A DNA stretch of 64,000 nt, taken from assembly GCA_947095585.1 (NCBI GenBank), contig OX352763.1, positions 50,138,329 through 50,202,328 on the forward strand. Reading direction: 5' to 3'. Shown here in pieces: positions 1 through 10,377 of the stretch; position 1 is the stretch's first letter, and every line of letters starts with the position of its first letter. The notes beneath the pieces were generated by a model. That model was not told where the DNA came from and searched no databases. It saw nothing but the letters and a program-made list of their open reading frames with translations. This stretch comes from Nephrocerus scutellatus (Eukaryota; Arthropoda; Insecta; Diptera; Pipunculidae). The position numbers and the translations under genes were made by a program.

Positions 1-55
1 CGCATGTGTATAAAATAAATAGTTGAAAAAATACCCAACGCGTTTTAATTAAACA
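1..55 (+). repeat. 3' end of 5' LTR of the first gypsy element
   Basis: Bases 1-55 match 5299-5353 with one substitution (an A at 52 against a C at 5350). Both end in ACA. The rest of this LTR lies before the window. Confidence 0.85.
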
Positions 56-68
56 TGACGCAGCCGGT
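56..68 (+). promoter_or_regulatory. Primer binding site candidate
   Basis: TGACGCAGCCGGT follows the LTR end directly, where the minus-strand primer tRNA would pair. It resembles the TGGCGCAG-type site of insect gypsy elements of the 17.6/297 kind (thought to use tRNA-Ser), with one change near the start. The tRNA identity is a suggestion only. Confidence 0.5.
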
Positions 69-76
69 ATAAAATA

Positions 77-861
77 ATGGTAAAAACGAGTTCGCAATCA
101 AAAAATAATAAAACAAAAACTAACGAAAGAATTGTTGAGTTAAGCTCCGATTCGGATTTAAGTGAATCAGTGGAATTAAATTTTAACAACAAAATTATTT
201 CATTATCAAATAAAAATTTCTTATATGAAATCGTGAAATCGAATAGTTTCCAGAAAAATAAATACAAAATGGAGTTTAAAACATTTTTAAAAAAAAAATG
301 CAAACAAAGGTTTGAAATATTCTTGCTTGCCAGCAAAACGACTCCAAAGAAGAAAAAATTAAAAAAGCAATTTTGCTTAATGTTATTGGTGAAGAAGCGG
401 TCGAAGTATACAATACTTTTGCCGTTAGCAAAAACCTGAAAGCCAAGTTACATGATGTGCTAACGGAGTTTGAGACGTATTGTAATCCTAAGAAAGACGA
501 AGTATACGAGCGTTATAAGTTTTACAGTCGCACTCAAAAGGAAGGAGAGACTTTTGACCACTTTCTAACCGACGTCAAACAGTTGGCAGCTACATGTGAG
601 TTTTCGTCAAGCGAGCTTGAAAAGGCTATTCGTGTTCGAATCATATTCGGTATTAGCTCTAAGCACTGCCAAGAAAAACTACTTGGTGTAGGAAATATAA
701 CGTTAGAAGAAGCGGTCAAAAAGTGGCGCCTCTTCGAGTTAGACAGACAGAGATTGGGGGAAGTACAATTTCGTAAACATGAAAATACGTGTAATGAGGA
801 GACAGCGATCGATGCCGTTGTCAAAAAGTTCCAGAACGTTAATACTAATAATAATCAAAAA
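77..861 (+). pseudogene. gag: Gag (capsid) remnant, gypsy element 1
   Basis: The reading starts at 77 in one frame and shifts near 330-370 into a second frame that is open to 951. The second part has the capsid-like arrangement of Mag-type Gag: an LLNV-like block, then YERYKF, QKEGE, and a RIIFGI block followed by leucine- and glutamate-rich helices. In a live element Gag would form the particle that packages element RNA. The frame is broken by at least one shift and then by the insertion at about 862. Its last codons after that point are read from the inserted repeat, not from Gag. Confidence 0.75.
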
Positions 862-1742
862 AAACCCATAAAAATTAAAATTTTTCATGTAAATTCTCTA
901 ATAGGAGATGGGTATGTGTTAAAATTTGAAGAAAATCGGGCTAATTTTTAAAAAATTTACATGGACACCACACGGGTATCAGGGCCCTATCACTCCAACA
1001 AATTTACAAAAAGTTATGTCCATCAGTGATACACATGTGTTAAAAATTTGAATAAATCGAGCTAATTTTAAAAAAATTTATATGGGAACCCCTTGGCCTC
1101 AGGGCCCGTTCACTCCAAAAACTTTACACTTACAACTTTAAAAATTTTGTCCATCGGAGATACAGAGTTGTATAAAATTTGAAGAAAATCGGGTTAATTT
1201 TTTTGGGGCCCCACGATCCCGGCCACCAAAATTTTTGCAAAAAGTGTTGTCCGTCAGATACACACGTATATGTAAAATTTAAAAAAAATCTGGTTAATTT
1301 TAAAAAAAAAAATTGAGGCTCAATAACCCTGGGGCCCGGGGTCTCCAAAAATTTTACAAAAAGTGTTTTTCATCGGAGATACATACGTATATAAAATTTG
1401 AAGAAAATCGGGTTAATATTTTTTTTTGAATTTTGGGGCCCCACGACCCCGGGGCCAGGGGTCTCCAAAATTTTTACAAAAAGTGTTGCCTATCGGAGAT
1501 ACATATGTGTATAAAATTTGAAGAAAATCGAGTAAAATTTTATAATATATTTGTATGGGAGCCCCCCGCCCCCGGGCCCGAGGGTCATCAAATTTTAATA
1601 GAAAGTTTTGTCTCCGAAAATACACATGTGTGCAAAATTTCAATAAAATCGGGCTTTGGGAAGTGGGTTAAAAATTGATCGCAAGAGCCAGCCAGCCGGC
1701 CACCCAGCCACGGGCAAGTGAAGTTAATATAGAGAATTTAAA
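862..1742 (+). mobile_element. Minisatellite-type element, copy A (in gypsy gag)
   Basis: The left end (ACCCATAAAAATT at 864) is followed by TAAATTCTCTA at 890-900. Then come about seven diverged units of roughly 100-120 bases. Each has a GC-rich core (CCCCGGGGCC-like), an AAAATTTTTACAAAAAGT block, a CCATCGGAGATACACATGTG block and a GAAGAAAATCGGGTTAATTTT block. The right end has CCAGCCAGCC, then TAGAGAATTTA at 1730-1740, the exact inverse of 890-900. The same left end, units and right end recur in other copies across the window, so this is a defined non-autonomous element and not a simple satellite. No protein is encoded; the short ORFs over it are accidental. The class is unknown; a Helentron/DINE-like or MITE-like element is possible. 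Confidence 0.7.
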
Positions 1743-1968
1743 AATAAAAAACCAAATTTTAGTAATTTCAGAAAAAATTTACAAACAAATAATAATAGTT
1801 ATTACTCAAACAAAAATTATGATAGATATATTAACAACCATTCTAGTTGATTTAATGAAAAACAGAGAGTAAGGCTATGGCGGACAGTGTTGTGAACGAT
1901 ATTTTTCATGTCATGAACTAGGGTATTGTCCAGCGAAAGGGAAATTATGTGTTAGGTGTAAAAAAAAC
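1743..1968 (+). pseudogene. gag: Gag C-terminal remnant with broken zinc knuckles
   Basis: Between two inserted repeats lies a continuation of gag. At about 1875-1960 the translation reads as damaged CCHC nucleocapsid knuckles, including HELGYCPAKGKLCVRC, with a frameshift in the first knuckle. In a live element these bind RNA. Copy B of the minisatellite element cuts the second knuckle. Confidence 0.6.
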
Positions 1969-2320
1969 AACCCATAAAAAGTAAAATTTTTCTTGTAAAT
2001 TCTCTAATCGGGGATACACACACACACACACACACTGCGTGCTCGTTTTGTGGTAAAATCATCCACCAAATGCCGAGGCGGCAGCGAACAGCGCTGCTCA
2101 CAAAGCACAGAGCTCAGACTTTGTCGTGATCTGATGCGATATAGCGATATTTAAAAATTGTATATTGGGGTCCCCAAGGGGCCGATCGCTCCAAAAAGTG
2201 TTTTCCATCGAAGACACACATGTGTACAAAATTTAAAGAAAATCGGGTAAATTTTGTAAAATATTTGTATGGGAGCCCCCCGACCCCGCGTCCCGAGAGG
2301 CCTCAAATTTTAATAGAAAT
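1969..2320 (+). mobile_element. Minisatellite-type element, copy B (rearranged)
   Basis: The family left end (CCCATAAAAAGT, then TAAATTCTCTA) is present at 1971-2010 and leads into an (AC)n run. A stretch at 2034-2150 has no match in other copies here. Typical repeat units follow, ending at the TTTTAATAGAAA block. The CCAGCC right end is missing, so the copy is truncated or recombined. Protease coding resumes directly after it. Confidence 0.6.
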
Positions 2321-2324
2321 TTAA

Positions 2325-2690
2325 AAGAATTTGACGTAGATGGTGCAAAAATTGCATTCAAGTTAGATACCGGAGCTGAAGTAAATGTGATTCCGTTTAA
2401 ATATTTAACTAGCGCTCAAACTGAGATAGTAGAAAAAGGTATGGGAGTTTTACAGGGTTATGGTGGAAACAAAATTTTCCCGATGGATTCTGTCAATCTT
2501 AGTTGCAGGGTGAAAAACAAAATTTATGCCACTGATTTCTATTTGATGAAAGAAAATACAACGCCCTTACTTGGAATTAAAAGTTGTGTTCAAATGCAAT
2601 TGATTAAAAGAATCAATTCTATCAAACATTCCGAGAAATTATTAGTAATTAATAATAAAGATATTTTTACAGGAATAGGTAAATTTCCTA
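2325..2690 (+). pseudogene. pol: Retroviral-type aspartic protease remnant, gypsy 1
   Basis: The frame shows KLDTGAEVNVIP, the active-site DTGA triad region (codons at 2366-2377), about 25 residues from the start of the visible domain. The flap region and a LLGIKSC block follow. The active-site motif is intact, and this domain is less damaged than its neighbours. It would process the Gag-Pol polyprotein. Confidence 0.75.
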
Positions 2691-3470
2691 CGAAATGTGC
2701 ACTACAGGTAGACTCTTCAATAATCCCCAAAATAAAACCCCCACGAAGAATACCCCTTTCCTTACGAGAATCGGTAAAAATAGCGTTGCAAAAATTAGAG
2801 AATAAGGGCATTATAAAAAAAAAGTTGAAATTCCAAAAAATTGGGCTAGTAACTTGGTAATTGTTAAAAAACGAAATAAAGATATAAGGCTTTGTCTTGA
2901 TTCAAGAGATCTAACCAAGCGCTTAAACCCCAACATTTTTTAATACCAAAGTTTGAAGATATTAAACACCAGCTTTGCGGGATGAAAATTTTCTCAGTCT
3001 TAGATTTAAAACATTCGTTTTGGCACATCGAATTAAATGAAAAGTCAAGCGATTTGTGTACCTTTAGCAACCCTTTGGTTGCTATAAATTTTTTAGAGTG
3101 CGCTTTGGTGTTAGTGAAGCACCGGAGGTATTTCAGAGATATGCATATCAATATTTTGGACAATTACGCGGAACATGCGTCTATATGGATGATCTTATCG
3201 TCTACGGAAAAGACGGCATTGAGCATGATCAAATTCAAAAAAACTTGTTCAAAAAAGGAGTCAAATTTAACTCCGACAAGTTTCAGTACAAGCTCACTTC
3301 AGTGAAATATCTAGGCCATATTTTTACCGAACAAAGCATTAGTCCAGACCCTGATAGGATAAAATCAATTTTGGAAATAAAACCACCAACGAACAAAAAA
3401 GAGCTACAACGCTTTCTTGGCTTAATAAATTATCTCAGAAGTTTTATTCTTTCCGAAAGTTCGTAAAATT
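2691..3470 (+). pseudogene. pol: Reverse transcriptase remnant, gypsy 1
   Basis: The segment opens with PPRRIP and a thumb/finger helix ending near 2860. It then shifts frame to LVIVKKRN and DIRLCLD, and shifts again near 2980 to VLDLKHSFWHIEL. The catalytic box VYMDDLIV sits at about 3179-3202, with YMDD at 3182-3193. The downstream YLGHIFTE and RFLGLINYL blocks of the connection region are visible. At least three frameshifts prevent translation of one protein. The domain order and spacing are those of Ty3/gypsy RT. Confidence 0.8.
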
Positions 3471-3998
3471 TACGCCTTTTATTAAAGAAAAACACAGATT
3501 TCATTTGGTTGGACCAACTATAAAACTTTCAATAAAGTAAAACTATTAATATCTAGTGCTTCTATACTGAATATGTTTGACATAAACAAAGAAATAATTT
3601 GACAGTGCGATGCTTCCAAAGGTGGTTTGGGATGTTGCCTTTTGCAGGCGGATGGACCAGTAAGTTTGGCTTGGAGAGCACTCACCGAGTCTGAAAGAAA
3701 TTATGCGCAAATTGAAAAAGAACTGCTGGCCATTACCTTTGCATGCGCTAAGTTTCACAACTACATATATGGTCGTGCAGTGACAGTTCAAACAGATCAG
3801 AAAACGTTGGTTACAATTTATTCCAAAGACTTGGACAAAATATATTGCACACGTCTTCAAAGGATGAAACTTAATCTAATGAAATACAAATTAAAAGTAT
3901 TATTCGTTCCCGGTAAACATTTACACGTTTCTGATCTTTTATCTCGCTCTTTTCTAAACGAAACAAAGACCAGTATGAGGATAATTTTGATGAAATGA
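3471..3998 (+). pseudogene. pol: RNase H remnant, gypsy 1
   Basis: CDASKGGLG (first acidic residue) appears at about 3606, then SERNYAQIEKELLAI (the conserved Glu region) and VQTDQKTL (a further Asp) about 40 residues on. Stops at 3465-3620 separate it from RT. The order matches gypsy RNase H, which removes the RNA template. The tail (SDLLSRS) is the usual link to integrase. Confidence 0.75.
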
Positions 3999-4988
3999 TT
4001 CATTCACTTAATATAAGTGATGATAGGAAAGTTTAATTACAAAAAGAAATCGGAAAAGATTCTAAACTGCTTAAAGTAAAAAGGTTAATTTTGAGTGGTT
4101 GGCCAAAAAGCATTACTAAAACCGAAGCAGATTTAAAATTCTATTATCGGACAAGTCCTGTTGTCGGTTGAAAACGATATTATATTTTACATGAATAGAA
4201 TTGTTGTGCCCAAAAGTTTACAGAATGAATATTAAAGACTTTTGCACGAAGGTCATTTAGGAATAAATAAAACCGAACTACGCGCAAAATCCTTATTGTT
4301 TTGGAAAAATATGAACAATCAAATTGAAAATTTTATAAATGGTTGTTCAATATGTCAAGAGTTCAAAGTTTCTGAAAGAAAAGAACCAATAATATCTCAC
4401 GATATAGGCCTAGATATTTTAGAATACTCAAAATTTTATTACCTTGTAGTTGTTGATTACTATCTAAATGGTTAGATTTACTTCCAATTAAAAAAAAGTA
4501 AGCCAATGAAATGCATCTAGGACGGACCTATTTTTACTACTTTTAGAGTACAGAAATACACCAGTTCAAAGCACTGTGTATTCACCGGCGCAGTTGTTAT
4601 TTGGCAGAACCTTAAGGACAAAAATACCTGCCCATGAAAAAATTCTCATTCCAAAATTACCCGAAAACCCAATTCAACGTATGCATAACACTAAAAAAAA
4701 GCTGAAACATACTATAATAAAAATGCTTCTATTAAGCAATCTTTTCATTTGGGAGATCTTGTTTGGATGCAGTCTTTACACAATAGATGGGTTCCAGGGA
4801 AGATTATATCCATATTAGCTGAACCAAGGTCTTATTTGATAGAGCTTGAGAGGGGAGGTATATACAGGCGTAACTCTAAAAATATTCGAAAGCGATTTTC
4901 CGAGCAAGTTAGTAAAGACAATTATTCAAATAAGACAACCATACAAAATAAAGTTCACAATACTCGAAGCAAAATCTATATAATCTAA
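3999..4988 (+). pseudogene. pol: Integrase remnant with core deletion, gypsy 1
   Basis: The zinc-binding N-terminal domain is readable at 4242-4385 (HEGHLGINK ... CSICQEFK). The start of the catalytic core follows, with the first Asp in LVVVDYY (about 4445). The text then jumps, near 4500-4540, to EYRNTPVQS and SPAQLLFGR, which belong after the catalytic Glu. Roughly 70-100 residues holding the second Asp and the Glu are therefore missing. The C-terminal region (DLVWMQ, WVPGKI, RNSKNIRKR) continues to 4988. This integrase could not be active. Confidence 0.75.
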
Positions 4989-5216
4989 TCTAATTTTGTA
5001 AGAAAGTAACGTTTGATAAATATATGAAGGAATGAATTAATGAATTTTGAAATTTAGTCATTATTCTTAACTTAACAAGAACGTGTGACATACGATTATA
5101 ACTTAAAATTGTTACCCTTGACACAAAATCCATACTTTGTTTAAATTAAGCTAAGTATATTATTATTACTATTATTCGCATGTAGATTAAACTTTTCCTT
5201 ATCTTTATGGGGGAGA
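4989..5216 (+). other. 3' untranslated region and polypurine tract of gypsy 1
   Basis: AT-rich non-coding sequence ends in TATGGGGGAGA (about 5206-5216), a polypurine tract directly before the LTR start TGTACGG. That is where plus-strand priming occurs in this class. Confidence 0.65.
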
Positions 5217-5353
5217 TGTACGGTTGATGAGAGATTGAACAACATTGAATATCTGTCATCAACCATATCAACAGTCTATTTCTCACGTTCATACCGTTCG
5301 CATGTGTATAAAATAAATAGTTGAAAAAATACCCAACGCGTTTTAATTACACA
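5217..5353 (+). repeat. 3' LTR of gypsy 1 (137 bp)
   Basis: It runs from TGTACGG after the purine tract to ACACA at 5353. The last 55 bases match window bases 1-55. It is short for a gypsy LTR, so an internal deletion is possible. The terminal TGT/ACA inverted dinucleotides are present. Confidence 0.75.
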
Positions 5354-5673
5354 GTATTAAATCGTATTGCTTAATTATATATTTATTTATTTACCGTATC
5401 AAGAATTACACTTAGTAATTTACTGTATCGAAATTTTCATAGTACATATTTAAATTTTTAATTCGGTCAAATATAGCGATTTTACTAAATTGTTTGAAAT
5501 TTTCATTAATTTCTTAACAGTCAGTCATTTAAAACTTATCATTTTCATATTAGCTACCTTGAAAACTATGTATTTGACACTAATATAAATATTGACATCG
5601 CGCCCAAAAAAACTATTAGTGTACCTATTGTAACCTGACCCTTAAATAATGAAATGTCTTTTAGTGACTTAAG
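5354..5673. other. AT-rich gap between gypsy 1 and copia element
   Basis: No ORF or recognisable repeat. It may contain the U3 part of the copia 5' LTR, which cannot be delimited because the right LTR lacks that part. Confidence 0.5.
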
Positions 5674-5755
5674 TTTTATCTGTCATAATATAACTTTCTA
5701 TTCTGTTTGCATTACTATCTAATAAAGACGTGTTTCTCATCGTGTTACTTCTTTA
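5674..5755 (+). repeat. 5' LTR (R-U5 part) of copia element
   Basis: This 82-base segment is shared with 9693-9774. It contains an AATAAA signal at 5721-5726, as expected in R. The true LTR start is upstream and undefined. Confidence 0.7.
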
Positions 5756-5772
5756 GGGTATGGGCCCAAGCC
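5756..5772 (+). promoter_or_regulatory. Primer binding site, half initiator tRNA-Met type
   Basis: GGGTATGGGCCCAAGCC follows the LTR directly. It is very close to the copia site GGTTATGGGCCCAG, which pairs with an internal half of initiator tRNA-Met. Confidence 0.75.
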
Positions 5773-5866
5773 ACGTGAAATTTATTTTACGTTTTATTAA
5801 TCTAAGGTAATTTTAAAACCTTTTAATTACTCACGTTAGTTATAATTTCAAAAAAAAAAAAAAAGA

Positions 5867-6600
5867 ATGAACGGCCTTACGATTGAGAAACTACTTGGTC
5901 GTGACAACTACCCAACGTGGAAAATCGCTGCCCAGGCATTCCTTGACTTGGACGATTTATGGATCACGACGATCGAATACGACACAAATCCAGATGGAAC
6001 TCCAAAAGTTTCAATGGATTTCGATAAAGATCGAAAAGCCAGAAGCAAGCTTACGCTGGTCATCGATCCGGTGTGCTACATACACATCCAAATCGCAAAG
6101 ACCGCAAAACAGTTGTGGAAAAATCTAGCAGGCGCCTACGAAGACAACGGACTAACCCGTAGAGTGGGCCTACTGCGAAAATAATAAACACATCGCTGTC
6201 GAATTGCGGCTCAATGGACAAATATGTCAACGAAATTTTTTCGATGGCACAGTCTTTAAACGGAATAGGTTTCAAAATCGATGACGAATGGATTGGAGCG
6301 CTTTTGTTGGCCGGTCTACCAGAAGAATACCGCCCGATGATAATGGCGCTAGAAAATTCCGGTACAAAAATAACAGGTGACGCAATTTAAACAAAGTTTT
6401 TGCAAGAATTGCAACCTGGTGAGAATAACTCGACGGCATTCTACCCAAACAATCGCAAAAAACATTTTGAACGTGAAGTAGATGAACACCCAAAAGGACC
6501 GTGATGCAGGAAATGTCAAAAATTTGGTCACATTGCAAGAAATTGTCGATCAAAAACGATGACAAGAAATCAAACGCATTTAGTACCGTATTATCAACAA
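5867..6600 (+). pseudogene. gag: Copia-type Gag remnant
   Basis: The start codon at 5867 follows a 14-base A run. The first 105 codons read as copia Gag (GRDNYPTWK, then LWKNLAGAYED). A frameshift and stop at 6182 break it; the remainder continues in another frame (DEWIGALLLAGLPEEY). An intact CCHC nucleocapsid knuckle, CRKCQKFGHIARNC, lies at 6505-6546, immediately after a stop codon. Gag would form the particle and the knuckle would bind RNA. Confidence 0.8.
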
Positions 6601-7350
6601 TCGGTGCTACAGACAAAAACGATTGGTACTTTGACTCCGGTGCCACATCTCATATGGTTTTCAATAAAAAGATGTTAAATAATATAAAAGAAGACTCTAG
6701 CACAGTTGTTGCAGCAAACAATGGCGTAATGCAGGTAAGAGGCTGTGGAAACTCCAAATTGAAACAACACATGTTTTCAACAACAGAGGTGTAAAGGTTT
6801 TGAACTCAAATCAGGAGATAATCGCCACTGGTTCATATACTAATGATTTATTCAAACTAGATTCAACGCTTCCAAGCAAAGCATTTGCGTGTGGAGCGAC
6901 AGGTTGTCGGGAACTTTGGCACAGAAGAATGGGTCATATCAACCATAGAAGTTTGAATAAACTCAAAGGAAGCCTTGCAACCGGAATCAACTTTACACAA
7001 AGCACCAATAAAGACTGCAAGATTTGTCCTATTGGAAAACAAATAAGGCTTTCATTTAACAAGTGTGGCAGCAGGGCCGACCAATTGCTGGAGGTAGTAC
7101 ATTCGGACATTTATGGCCCAATGGAAAATAAATCGCTTGGTGGCAGCCGATGTTTTCTAATATTTATCGATGATAAATCGCGAAAAATATTTGTGTTTTT
7201 CCTACACACAAAATCCGATTGGGAAGTATCACAATGCTTTAAGAATTTTCTTAATTATGCTGAAACACAAAGCGGTCAGAAATTGAAAGCACTCCGTACG
7301 GACAACGGCAAGGAATTCTTGAACCAAAAAAAGAAAAAAAGAAATTAAAC
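6601..7350 (+). pseudogene. pol: Copia protease and integrase N-terminal half
   Basis: WYFDSGATSHM at about 6624-6656 is the copia protease active site (D-S-G at 6633-6641). A stop at 6792 ends that frame. The pre-integrase zinc domain follows (LWHRRMGHINH ... CKICPIGKQ), and then the integrase core with HSDIYGP (first Asp) and RTDNGKEF (second Asp). The frame ends in an A-rich run at about 7326-7345 that shifts frame. All but the last catalytic residue are in this part. Confidence 0.8.
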
Positions 7351-8030
7351 GAAAGAACGGAATTCATCATCAGACTACAAATGTGCACACACCAGAACAA
7401 AATGGACTTGCCGAAAGAAGCAACCGTTCAATAGTTGAGAAGGCAAGATGCATGCTTGCTGATACCAACTTGTCAAAAGAGTTTTGGGCTGAGGCAGTCG
7501 CATATTCGTTATATCTGCTGAGCCGTTCCCCATCAAAAGGTACAGGCATGACACCTGTGGAAGCATGGACAAGAAAGAAGCCAGATCTGTCGCACATTAA
7601 AGTATTTGGAACACTAGCAGTGGCGCATGTCCCGAAGGCGAATCGAAAGAAATGGGACCCGAAAGCACGTGAATGCATCATGACAGGTATTGATGAAAAC
7701 ACCAAAGGCCATCGTTTATACGATCCCAAAAAGAGATCTATCTTTAAAAGCCGTAATGTGTCCTTTATCGACGAAGATTCCTTTGAAACTTTGCAACGTC
7801 CATTGCAGACGAATTCAACTGAAGGATCGCAGCACGTAATAATTCAACTGGACTCTCAAAAAAACCCAAAGATGACATCTATGAATAGCAGTTTATACGA
7901 AAATGCCGATGATATGGAGAACGACGCAATAACCTCGAACGTGATACCATCAAATTCTACTGCGCTCCCTCAGAAATCAAACTCTAACTCACTGCAGCCG
8001 CAAGTATTAAGGCGTAGTAAGAGGTAGCCC
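7351..8030 (+). pseudogene. pol: Copia integrase C-terminal half
   Basis: After the A-run frameshift, HTPEQNGLAERSN (catalytic Glu) and a normal copia integrase tail are open to 8027: KVFGTLAVAHVP, then YDPKKRSIFKSRNVSF. All three integrase acidic residues therefore survive in the element, separated only by the frameshift. A stop at 8025 precedes a non-conserved linker to RT. Confidence 0.8.
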
Positions 8031-9069
8031 CAAATACCAGGCAAGTACAATGATTTTTTTATTGAACCCTATGATTTTCCTGTGTGTCTTCACATTTTTA
8101 AGGTAAATTACCTGAAGCAACTGATCAGAATATGTCATCAAGTCGACCAATTTCGATCTCGAACGATCAAACGGAGCTCCTACATGGATTCTCAGGACTT
8201 TTAGCTCCTCCATTGTACCAGAATCGACCAGTTTCGGTTTGTAAAGTTCCTAGTACTGGCACAAATTTCTCACAGCAAAACATGAATGACCTGGCGTCGC
8301 CAGAGGATGCACTATCACGTGCAGATGCAAATTGTTGGAAGCTGGCCATGGAAGAGGAATTTCAGTCACTTCTCGAAAACAACACTTGGTCGCTATCAAA
8401 ATTGCCGAAGAACCGAAAGGCAATCAAATGCAAATGGATATTACGGACCAAATGTGACGTCACAGGCCATGTCAGCCGATTTAAAGCAAGGCTGGTCATA
8501 AAAAGATATTCGCAGCAAAGGGGGTAGATTACGAAGACACATACTCACCTGTTATACGTCATAGTTCACTACGATACCTTTTCGCTCTTGCTGCTCAACT
8601 CCATCTTAAAGTGGAGCAAATGGACGCCGTCACAGCATTTCTGCAAGGACAATTAAACGAAGAAATATATATGGAACAGCCTGAATACTTCAAGGACAAA
8701 AACAATCCGTCGCCAGTTTTTCGTTTGAATAAGGTTTTATATGGGTTAAAGCAATCCAGTAGTGTCTGGAATCATGAACTAGATCGAGCACTTAAATCAT
8801 TTGGATTGCAAAAGTCAAAGCATGATCCTTGCATATACTATAAAATCAAAGATGAACAAATCCTTCTAGCAGCCGTCTCGCTGAAGAAGATCAAAAGGAA
8901 AATACATGAGCAATTTCACATGAAAGAACTTGGTGACGCTACACAAATTCTTGGAATGCGCATCACTCAACGACAAGATACGAGTAGAAATGAACTAGAT
9001 CAAGAGCAGTACATTGAGAAAATTCTCGATAAATTCGGAATGAAGGACGCAAAACCTGTGCACCAATGA
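8031..9069 (+). pseudogene. pol: Copia reverse transcriptase lacking its YVDD box
   Basis: The start of RT is clear at about 8310 (DANCWKLAMEEEF ... KCKWILRTK ... FKARLV). After a frameshift near 8500-8530 it continues with VDYEDTYSPV, MDAVTAFLQG, EIYMEQPE and VLYGLKQSS. Then DEQILLAAV runs straight into SLKKIKRKI at about 8876-8881. In copia RTs the YVDD catalytic strand and about a dozen residues lie between these blocks. The deletion is nearly in frame and leaves both sides readable, but removes the polymerase active site. Confidence 0.8.
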
Positions 9070-9692
9070 ATGCAAGTAAAAAATTGTCACAAGAAGACTG
9101 TCCTACTAAGGTCAATGACATCGAGCAAATGCGGAAGATTTCGTATCAGGTAGCGATTGGTTGTCTAATGTATTTAACTCAGTGTTCCCGCCCGGACATT
9201 TGTTTCGCAGTAAACTTTCTCAGCCGTTTCAATTCGAATCCTGGACCACGTCATTGGCTTGCGGTAAAGCATTTACTACGATACTTATGCGGAACATCGT
9301 CATTTAAGCTGCAATTTAAGAAAACTGATAATGATCTCATCGTTGGATACACTGATGAAGATTGGGCAGCAAATGCTGATGATCGAAAGTCAACAACAAG
9401 ATTCATATTTATAGCTCAAGGAGGAGCCATATCATGGTGTTCCAAAAGGGAACAAACTATTGCACTATCATCTTGTGAAGCGGAGTATATAACTCTTTAA
9501 CCTTTCTTTGTTGTGATAATCAAAGCGCCATAGCAATTGCATTAAATGGTGCATTTCATCCCAGGCCATCATTTTGTGCAAGACACAGTCACACAAGGTG
9601 AAATAAAGTTGACCTATGTCAGCACTGATCAGCAAATCGCTGATGCTCTCACGAAACCATTGGACAAGATAAAATTGGGATCATTTTTTTTT
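9070..9692 (+). pseudogene. pol: Copia RNase H remnant
   Basis: Readable blocks are YQVAIGCLMYL, SRPDICFAVNFLSRF, GYTDEDWA, AISWCSKREQTIALSS and CEAEYITL. A stop and frameshift after 9500 lead to CDNQSAIAIA and then TDQQIADALTKPL near the end. A T-run at about 9683-9696 joins directly to the truncated LTR. This is the usual C-terminal copia RNase H, inactive here through frameshifts. Confidence 0.75.
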
Positions 9693-9774
9693 TTTTATCT
9701 GTCATAATATAACTTTCTATTCTGTTTGCATTACTATCTAATAAAGACGTGTTTCTCGTCGTGTTAATTCTTTA
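9693..9774 (+). repeat. Truncated 3' LTR of copia element
   Basis: Same 82 bases as 5674-5755 with two substitutions. The upstream part of the LTR and the polypurine tract are not present. Confidence 0.7.
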
Positions 9775-10375
9775 AAAACCTCCCGAAGTCCACTCAATAA
9801 CCTTCAAACAAATCTATTGAATTGTGCGGTAATAAACAAAAAAAAATACCAACACCACACTCCGACGAGACCCACCTCTGTGTTCCAACATTATTCATCT
9901 CAGCGACGCCGAAAACTATAAACTAATACTATAAAATTGTATTTCAGTTGTCTTGCAACGAAAATATTTCTCAATTTTATTTAAAAGTTTCGCTCAAATC
10001 TGTATTCCTTTCTCTATCTATGCTGGTGATATTTCATCACAGCATTAAAACCACTTAGTGCATGAGTGAGTCCTACCAGTCCTACTAAACATATGTATTT
10101 CGGATAAGGATGCGTCCCTGGCTTATGCATGATATGACATTGCTTGCAACGGCTCAACCATTGGAAAATTCACAGAAAGCTGTAAGCGATTTCTACCTAT
10201 TTCGGAAATACTACGAAACTCATGAAAACGTGAAAACTTCGTCCCCTCAAAGTTGCATAATTCACGATCTGCAATGTAATCAAAAAAGTTGCAGCTAGCT
10301 GGTTTAAATAGTTATCAAATCCTAACAAATTCTTGTAGTACAATAAACTCGTAGATATTGCGATAGAAAATACCA
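9775..10375. other. Gap with no recognised gene
   Basis: AT-rich, no supported ORF. The 62-codon frame at 10110 shows no known motif and is not called. Confidence 0.5.
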
Positions 10376-10377
10376 AC

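Larger units (their letters stand above)
1..5353 (+). mobile_element. Degenerate Ty3/gypsy LTR retrotransposon (Mag-like), 5' LTR cut by window edge
   Basis: The last 55 bases of an LTR (1-55) recur at 5299-5353 with one mismatch, bracketing gag, protease, RT, RNase H and integrase remnants in Ty3/gypsy order. A purine tract precedes the right LTR. The gag (motif YERYKF followed by QKEGE) and the protease-RT joint (PPRRIP) resemble the Mag lineage, which is a judgement by eye. Coding parts carry many frameshifts and stops, and two copies of a minisatellite-type element (about 862-1742 and 1969-2320) sit inside gag. The near-identical LTR ends against badly decayed coding sequence suggest LTR homogenisation or decay before the last insertion; 55 bases is too little to date the element. 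Confidence 0.9.
5674..9774 (+). mobile_element. Degenerate Ty1/copia LTR retrotransposon
   Basis: An 82-base direct repeat (5674-5755 and 9693-9774, two mismatches) flanks gag, protease, integrase, RT and RNase H in that order. Integrase before RT is diagnostic of Ty1/copia. The primer site after the left LTR is of the half-initiator-tRNA type used by Drosophila copia. The right LTR lacks its upstream part and is joined to pol by a T-run, so the 3' end was damaged by deletion. Confidence 0.9.

Noticed and set aside
1130..1678. Several 65-100-codon ORFs over the minisatellite units (KFEENRVNF-like peptides)
   Set aside because: They arise because some unit lengths are close to a multiple of three and stop-poor in several frames. 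Both strands and many copies give similar chance frames; no conserved start.
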